Source: Lepidonotus clava
Lineage: Eukaryota; Annelida; Polychaeta; Phyllodocida; Polynoidae
Direction of reading: 5' to 3'
Length of the DNA: 64,000 nt
Assembly: GCA_936440205.1 (NCBI GenBank)
Contig: OW387148.1
Location: forward strand, 42,257,003 to 42,321,002
Shown: piece by piece, positions 56,230 to 64,000 of the stretch
How the letters are laid out: each line of letters begins with the position of its first letter
Numbering within the stretch: position 1 is the stretch's first letter
The notes under the pieces: generated by a model
Databases searched by the model: none
Told to the model about the DNA's origin: nothing
What the model saw: only the letters and a program-made list of their open reading frames with translations
Position numbers and translations under genes: made by a program

Positions 56230-58630
56230 TACCTCAAAATTGATATGACATATCTATACTCTAAAACATATTATTTCTAAATATTATTATGATATATGTG
56301 AGAACTAGTATAAAATTATACACAACATATTCAAAATTAACAAGTACTGAACTATACCCTTAAAGTAGATATAACTACCCTCAGAGGGTCCAGGTTGAGC
56401 CACCTTCCACTTTGAGCCTGACCAACCAATCAGGGCCCTGGAGGCTCTGCAGAGGGAACTTTGAATGCTCCACTCTAGGCAGTGGGGGCTGGAGACACAG
56501 AGCTACGTACATGTGAGTTTTCATGGAGCTTTGGACTGAGGCCATGCTCTAACCTGTGACTGAAAAATTAATACAACATCATCTCAACACTACTCCTGTC
56601 TTCATCTTCATTACTCCCCTAAACAACATCAACAATCAGAAAGTACTACCCCCAAAACTTTAAAGTATTTCACAAGGGTTGGTGGTTACCTGAGCCCAAA
56701 GGGGGTTCTGAAGTGTTTTAAATGTGAAGAACTACTAATTTGAAGGCCCCTTGGATGTTATTTCAGTGCTTGGAAGTTTTCCACCTAACTGGTGGTGTAA
56801 ATAATTTTATTTATACATTAGATATCTTTGCCCAATAACTCTCAAATAAAAACATCATCCAACAAAACTGCTGGCATCGGGTTTGGTGTGAAAAACTTCA
56901 TTTTGATTAGATAACTAAACAAAGTTTTTTCACCTAAAAAGTGTAGATTTTGGAAAATATTTTGCCGTGAATGTAGCAACCCTAATTATAACCACTCACC
57001 AACAAATTTAGAATGGGAGATTTTTTCTCTTTTTTTATAAATACCTACATTCCAGTGCCTCCAATCAGCAATGGTTTCTCTCAACACCTCCTGTTCACCC
57101 TCTCTTGGTTCTTGGTCCTCTCAAAAGTTCCTATAGTCTCCGTAAACTAAGATAAGATATCACTTTGTAACCTCTATAGATGCTGAGTGATAAAAAATAG
57201 TATTTCCTCATATGAAGGATGCAAGATAAAATGCTGTATCATTATAAATGTAACTCATTCAAATGATATTTTACAGAATTTTATATGATATCATGCAAAC
57301 AATGTTTACCGATGCTAAACCCCTGAGCATGGAGTGTTTCAACAGAAAATATCAATATATATATATATATATATATATAGACCTTGAGTTCGAATAAACT
57401 GTGATATATGCCCTAAAATTAGTGCATAACATTGCATACATTCAACAGATAGGGCTGTATAATACAATAAAAACAAAGGGTATCCTTATTGCAAAACTGA
57501 TAGATGTTAGAGAAAAGTGTAACATAATCGAATATAATTTGCAATATACCCCTTTTTACCCTCTAGGTTGGACAAGCTTGTGGTTTTTTCTATTTGTGCA
57601 TATACAAAATGTTCATATTAGAATACCTGTTACTTTTGATGTATGCATAGTGGCAGAATAAAGTTTATATGTATCAATAATATTAATCATTATCATTGTC
57701 CGTATATATATATTAGTTGTGTGCAGAGTCAGTATACATTTCAAAATTATTTTTCAAAAGCAAAAGTTCAGAGTTCATTGCCTTTTTATTATTGTGTCTG
57801 ACCTTTCTCAGCCAACAATGGTCAACAACTATCTTTCTGATCTTCTTCAGCTTATTAGATGCATGGACTTTATCCCTAAACTGGTTTGGGCATGTGGGGT
57901 GGTGAAATGGTTCGAGAAATCGTCCTGTATGGGGGCAGACAGGTTCAATTATTGACCGGGCTGGAATGCTACATGTCCCCCTTAACCAATGACAGGGATA
58001 TCAAATGCCTAGTGCCCCTTGAGGTTCAGTATAAAGCCCTGTCTATGGGACCATTAGAGAATGCCTACTTCAGCAAAAGTTTAGATTCTATTGTTTCATA
58101 AATTCAATCATCAAAGACATAAATGCCAAACCTTGTTCTTGTTGTAATCTGACCATAGATGTTGCGAGACATTAAATACTAATAACAAATCAACCAGCCA
58201 ATGTAAACAAGCTAGCTGTTTCTCATTGATTTCCCATTCATCATCCCAGACAGTTTAGATGTTTTACTTTACCAGATAAGAACTATCAACTTTAAATCTG
58301 GACATTGAAGTAGAGGGACAAACATCCCCTCAGTACACCTGTACCAGTAGTAGTATAGCAGGCCAAGGTGAAGGTCCCTCAGTATGCCTGTACCAATGCT
58401 TCCAGTCAAACACAGTTACCAAATTACTATATATGAGTAAAGAGAAAAGAACAGAACACATTATTAATCTGTTGTATATAGGATTTAAAATGCAGCAATG
58501 TGTACTATATCTATTGCAATAGATTTGGAATAACTAATTTCTCAGACCATTTTGAGGTATATATAAAGATCTTTCACTATGATTTCATTTATCAATGTGC
58601 AGTTTGTTTTATATGAATGTGTGATATTCT
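56230..58630. other. Intergenic, no supported gene
   Basis: Contains an (AT)n tract at 57356-57379. Short open frames at 57719-58101 have no recognised homology. Confidence 0.4.
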
Positions 58631-58639
58631 TCTGTGAGT

Positions 58640-59300
58640 CAGGGTTTCCGAACTCTGCGACAAAGAGATTTTCAGGTTGCCTCGGTCTCAAGCTGAAGGA
58701 GGAGTCTGAGTAGGAGACCGATTTGCAAGATCAAGAGTTGTGCCTTTTGCACGAGGGTGAACGAACAGGACAGTTGGGGTAAAGCTCTTAACGGTTGGGC
58801 TGGAATGGGCTTAGGGCTGGGGCCAGTTTCAGTCAGTCGGTCCGCCTAGGGAGTTGGGTCGTCACTCGCAATAAGAGGTTGGTGGCCTGTGGCCAAGCGA
58901 GTCGCACCTTTGTTCCTATAGCATTGGGCTGACTGCTTACTATTTCGGGCTTCCGTACCATGCCAGTCTTCCGGGCTTGGGTTGCTTCTCGGGCCATTTC
59001 GGGCTTTCATGCCATCTTTAGGCCTTTCAGGCTACTGTCTAATTTATCTCTAATTCAGGTTCCTTAGTTAAGTTGTACTCGATTGTTTGCTGCTACTATT
59101 CGAGGTCTTAAACTCAGGCTAGCTAGAAGGCACGGCATCTTAAAGAAGAGACGTGTGAACACAGTGAGTACCGATAAGGAACTGTTCATTCTGGGCCATA
59201 ACACCCCCTTTTATAGGCTACAAGTCAACTCTGATTTGTCCATCTTGACCATGTGACCATTGTGACGTCACATCTGGTTACCATAGCTTTTTTGGGCTCT
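58640..59300 (-). promoter_or_regulatory. GC-richer island with TATA box on the - strand
   Basis: This segment is clearly less AT-rich than either side. On the - strand CCTATAAAAGGGGG lies at about 59204-59217, and the palindromic CRE-type site TGACGTCA at ~59262-59269 is upstream of it. No coding frame follows. It could be a promoter, a 5' UTR, or an LTR of an unrecognised fossil. Confidence 0.35.
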
Positions 59301-59854
59301 CGTACCCGATTACAAATTTTGGTCCAATTCGTAACCATTTCGTTTGATAACATTATTTCATTATTAGCCGGCATCTGCTATATTATTTAATTATTTCACA
59401 AAACAAATTGATTATACCTGATTTCTAGCTCAATAGTTCGTGCCTCAAAAGATGAATGGATAATTTATCACAAATGGGTAAAATAGTGTAAATACTTATG
59501 ACATAAGTTGAAGAGAGATACCTCCTTTAATCAGGTTGATTTTAAAAATTCACATATATTTACAAAACTGTATGAGTATTTAGATACAGACCTGGATTTG
59601 AATTGGTGAGAATGATATTGGGATGAGTCCAGAGCAATATCATTCTGCTAAGTCAGATTTTCTAGAATTGTAAAGGTTAAATAATGAACATTTACTATGA
59701 TTAACTACTTTTTTACGTGATGAATATTTTCAATTCTTTTTTCAAGGAACTATGTATTGGCGGTGGACTACATATGCCAGCAGTGATGCAGCTTGTTTAC
59801 AATGCTGCGATGTTTTGTGCTTGATGCCACGGGCTATTTTTTCAAGATTAATAC

Positions 59855-60205
59855 TGCACTGAAGTCAACACCTCATGCATGGCAAAATTAGAAAGCCTAA
59901 TAGCAGAGGGTATTACATCTAAGACTTTAATTATTAGTAGAAGTGGAATGTTTACAGTAAAGGCTACATAAATATGATAAAGGAGAATGGTCACCAGACT
60001 GTGGTAAATAAGAATAAAACTTTAACAAAGTAAGAAAAGAATCTAAACAATAGTAAAGGCCTATTGACGGCTAAATGCAGTGTCTGAAATAACAGGAGTA
60101 CTCTTGAGAACATCTTTATATCCAGAGAGAACAAGGCTGAGTCACCTTCAGGTATCACAACAGTAAATAATAAAAGTCAGGGGTCACTTTTATTAAACCC
60201 AATAA
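59855..60205 (+). mobile_element. Repeat family R, copy 6 (fossil, partial, inverted relative to the others)
   Basis: Starts TGCACTGAAGTCAACACCTC, with ATTAGAAAGCC, GGTCACCAGACTGTGGTAAA and TAAAACTTTAACAAAGT, the inverse of 55990-56200. Confidence 0.55.
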
Positions 60206-60209
60206 TACT

Positions 60210-62340
60210 ATATAATAAAATCATGAGAATTGGCCAATTTGCAACATACGCCGTCGTTGTCTTGATTAGGTTGTATTTTTATGGTGTGTACAATTCTTTT
60301 CGCCATAAAAATTGCTTTAATGTGTGTTTTCTGAAAAATTGATGTTATACTTTATTTTGGTTATTCTACCCATGAATATTAGACTTAATGGGGCTAAACA
60401 TTTTTACAATATTTTTCATTTTGAACAACCTTATATTCATCCCCAACTTAGTCCATCAGAAAACTAATTAGATAATCCTTTTCCCTGTCTTTGAGACACT
60501 ATATATATTGAAGGAATTAAGTATCTATTAATCCATAGGTAAGACACAGGAACGAAGTTATCTGTGGCGGGATGAATTGAAACAATTAAAATGGACTATT
60601 CTCACCACCACTAACATTGCACCACTAGCTGGAAATGGAATTTGGATTAACTGAAGTTAAACGTTAACGTTTACAGTGTAGAGTGCCACCACAAACTTTG
60701 TACCATCAACAAGAGCTTGTCGGCAGCTAACAATATTGTTTGTCGGTGAAGTGGGAACCCACCTTTAAAGCTGTATTCCATTTTACAATGTTTGGCATCA
60801 AAAAAAAGGCCAAAGATTGACAGTAAGTCACGATATTTGGCCCATGCCAAACATCATGAAGTGTGATATGCCTAAAGTGAGTTGATTTAGGTCTCATCCA
60901 TTTGACTAATAAAGTTAGTCATACTTAAGTAATATATTTTAGACCCTCAAGATGATTTATGTATAGATATACTGTAGATCTATCAATATACATAGATTAC
61001 TGCACCCACGCGCAATTACTATCTATCACATTCTTTTACTACACACAAGAGTTGTATAGGTCCCTGGACACCAGTAACCAGGGGCCCACTGGTCACCTTA
61101 CACCACCCACCACTGATCATGCGTCACTCTGCTGACCTGCGCCTCCCTGGTGCTCCACACACCAGTGGTAGACAGGTGTACATATAACTGTATATAGCAA
61201 GAATGAATTGGGGGCTGCCTCAAAAAAAGAATTCAATTATTATAAATTGTGTCAGAAATGTTCAGGGAATTGCAGCTTTAAACTTCAGTTACTCATTAGT
61301 TGAATACATGACATCTTAATAAGAAAATAGCAAACTATAAAAGTGACAACTTATAGTGATTTGCTGATAAGGAACGACACATATTGACAGTGGTGGGCAC
61401 GATTTTTCCATCTTGCAAATATTTGTCACACTGTCGCATCACTATTTAGTACTGGCACTGACCCCCCCCCCCCCCCCCGCCCCCCGCCCCAACAAAAAAA
61501 AGTTAATAAATAAAACCTTTGAGGGTCATTCTGTTATACAAGAAAACACACAATACAATGAATTTGAGTGCATTAATTTGATGTTGACAGGAAATGTGAT
61601 CATCATCAAGGATAGAAAACTCTCCCCAGAGATTATGAAGAAGAGGAGTGAGGGGACTGGGCAGCCCCCAGAAGGTCTAGGAATAAGTAGGATCTAACAG
61701 GAATTCTGTTGTATTCTCTAGTGTTTTTGGCACTGTGTCTTGAAAAATTCGAATCAGAGAAAGATACTATCTAGTCTCTCAATTATTGAACAGTTTTGAT
61801 AATATTACTGTTCTTTCAGACATAAAGGCCTAATAGTAATAAAATGATATCTATTCTCAGTGTCCATTGTGAAATGGTATGTTGGCCTGACAGCTCCTTT
61901 GTCTTAAATGAGTCTGCTTGTCAGATACTGATAAACTAATTGTTCGGATCATTTCAATTTACATCTATTTAATAAGCAAAACCTCCTGTTGCACTTTTGT
62001 CTAACAGTACAACAGGTTGAATTGAAATGTCAGCAATGTGCTTGTCATATCAAGCTTTTTAACAAACCTATCACTGCAATGACATCTTAATGATGTGTAA
62101 TAAAGCTAACATTCTGCACCAGAATTATCATCTTGGTGACAAAGACGGGGGAAATGATAAAGAAATGTAAAATGGAACATGGGGACCCTCGTCTGTCGCC
62201 CCTCTGACTCTTTAAGGGTCAATGGGAAAGTAGATAAAACGGCAATCATCGCTGTACCTAGTTCACAATAGCATTGGGACCAAGACTTAGAGGACCGAAA
62301 CTTAGAAGTCATTATAGTAGAGAACTGTATAGAGAACATT
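60210..62340. other. Intergenic upstream of gene 3, no supported gene
   Basis: A short dyad ATGTTTGGCAT / ATGCCAAACAT lies near 60788-60855, and a C-homopolymer with A run at ~61463-61500. TATATATA at 62341, about 57 bp before the gene 3 ATG, could be its TATA element. Confidence 0.4.
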
Positions 62341-62397
62341 ATATATATACTTCTGCTGAATAATCAAATCAAATAGAAAGAGACAGCCCCAACTACA

Positions 62398-62484
62398 ATG
62401 GCCTACCCAGGGCTGACTGAGGAGGAGCTTGGGAGGTACCAAGAGTTTCTGACACCTGACCAGCTCGACAGGGTCAACCAGAAG
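62398..62484 (+). CDS. AIG1/GIMAP-type gene 3, start exon (gene continues beyond window)
   Basis: ATG at 62398; encodes MAYPGLTEEELGRYQEFLTP and ends DRVNQK before the donor GTGAGT. It matches the start exon of gene 2 (32897) in its first eight residues and in its phase-0 donor. No further exon is found before 64000. This marks a third member of the tandem cluster. Confidence 0.82.
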
Positions 62485-62829
62485 GTGAGTTAAAGACAGT
62501 AGTCGGCTACACAATCGCGACCTGACAGGCTCAAGCAGCATCATGGTCCCAGACCCCTGAATTTGACACCCTCACTGTTCCCAGCCTAAACTCAATCAAT
62601 CAATCCATACGTCATACCCAGAACCAGCTACAGTCTGCTGGTCATCAACATGATACACAATACCACTACATACCAGCTCCAGTCTACCCCCTATATAAAC
62701 CACCAAATACCTCACACCACCCTCACTCCCACGGAGTTGATGTTTCCATGACCAAGCATGACAAGGGAGGGGGGGAGGGGGTAGTCAGACTCAAAAAAAG
62801 AGCTTATTTAATGATTCTCGATGCTATGA

Positions 62830-64000
62830 AAAGTTTACACCTGAAACCCTTTTGGGGTCCTAGAAGGGTGCTTTGGCAATAAAAATTTGCCGGTTGTCAC
62901 CCTGTAGAGGTGTGCCTAACCATGACAACCGCCATTTTGTATGCCAATTCTCATTAAAATTGAACCTCCTCAGAAATGTACTGTTCATAAAATATCTCAC
63001 TCATTTTTTGGCTTTGGCACTTTATAGCTGGTACACAAGGAACCCAGTATGAGGTGCATCTGCACAAAAGACAACATTGACCTTGGCCAAGTTCAAGGTC
63101 ATCTGAATTGATGTAGAATGTCAAAAATTGTCCAAAAAAAAATAAATTAAACTTCTTTCAAAATGTCCTACGCTTTAGAATATTAAAGTTTATAGTCAAA
63201 CCTCATTTGGTGCCCTAGAGGGATCCTTTGGAAAGAAGAATATGCCAGTTGTCTCCCTGTAGAGGTGTGCACAACCACTACCCACGCGATTTTGTTTACT
63301 GACCTCCTGAAATTTCATCCTTTCAGAATGACACTATTCATGTGATATCTCATTTATTTGATAAGAAACCCTTTTAATATCTGTTGCAAGTAGTACTATA
63401 TGAGATGTCCCTAGACAAAAAACAACTCTGACCTTGGCCAAGGTCAAAGTCAATATCATTTAGATTGATGTCAAATGACAAAAACGGCCAAAAAGTTCAT
63501 TCAATCAAACTTCTTCCAGAGTGTCCTACTCTTAAAATATGAAGATTATACCCAAACCTCTTTTGGTAGCCAAGAAGGATCTTTTCAGCATAATGACATC
63601 TCAATTGTCTCCCTGTAGAGGTGTACACAACCATTATGCACACTATTATATTTGCTCACCTCAAATTTCATCATTTTAGAATTGCATTATTATTTTTATT
63701 TCATTCATTTTATAAGATAACCATTAAACATTATGTTTCAAGAAGTGCTATATCAGGAACCTCTGAACAAATGACAAGTTTGACCTTGGTAAGGTTATTC
63801 AAATTGACATCAAATCTCGAAAACTGCAAAAAATAATTCAATATCTTCTCAAGTGTTCTTCTGTTGGGAACATGAAGGTTAGAGTTGTCTTTCGTCTAGA
63901 GTCATCCCATATAGTACTACTTGGAACTCAGGTATTAAAAGGTTATGTTATCAAATAAATGAGATATCACATAAAAAGTGTTATTCTGAAAGAGTCCTAC
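62830..64000. repeat. ~355-bp tandem repeat, three or more copies
   Basis: TTGTCTCCCTGTAGAGGTGT or close variants start at 62894, 63249 and 63605, a 355-bp step. Each unit also has GACCTTGGCCAAGGTC-type dyads, AAATTTCATC and GATATCTCATTTATTT. It lies in the first intron of gene 3 and runs to the window edge. Confidence 0.88.

Noticed and set aside
57719-58101. Overlapping small frames possibly forming a gene
   Set aside because: No homology recognised, and the frames are not linked by convincing splice sites.

Overview
The window is eukaryotic, most likely from an invertebrate animal. It is AT-rich with sparse genes, introns of 0.1 to 5 kb with GT..AG borders, no operons and many mobile-element remains. 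The phylum cannot be fixed from sequence alone; expanded AIG1/GIMAP GTPases, GlcNAc/Gal-type sulfotransferases and Crypton-type elements together would suit a mollusc, cephalochordate or other marine invertebrate.

The host genes are a head-to-tail cluster of AIG1/GIMAP-type GTPases on the + strand. Gene 1 (1225-12009) lacks its start exon, which lies outside the window, and has seven recognisable exons ending in a C-terminal membrane segment. Gene 2 (32897-49672) reads best as one gene with two AIG1 domains in series: the first has a degraded P-loop and a degraded switch motif, the second is canonical. Gene 3 begins at 62398 and runs off the right edge. Exon lengths and phases (89/83, 95/107, 125, 105-108, 267-273, 171 bp, final hydrophobic exon) are shared between copies, so the cluster arose by tandem duplication. 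A single-exon carbohydrate sulfotransferase lies between genes 1 and 2 on the - strand (17152-18234).

Mobile elements fill much of the rest. A Crypton-type tyrosine-recombinase element sits in the first visible intron of gene 1 and splits a 30-bp minisatellite. A DUF7869-like, DDE-type element lies at 18440-21170. A two-ORF LINE with an SGNH-esterase-like ORF1 lies on the - strand at 25560-29600. LINE fragments occur at 30720-31500 and 46686-47280, and a tyrosine-recombinase fossil at 31585-31862. Several MITE families, some repeated in tandem, lie inside gene 2 and after it. A dispersed solo-LTR-like family has six copies.

The most unusual signals are these: a 23-copy, 44-bp minisatellite that exactly repeats the exon/intron donor boundary of a GTPase exon; the double-AIG1 gene with a pseudo-GTPase front half; an exon of that gene framed by ~100-bp inverted intronic repeats; a Crypton intron holding an antisense copy of the Crypton's own recombinase exon; and a ~146-bp palindrome at the Crypton's right edge.
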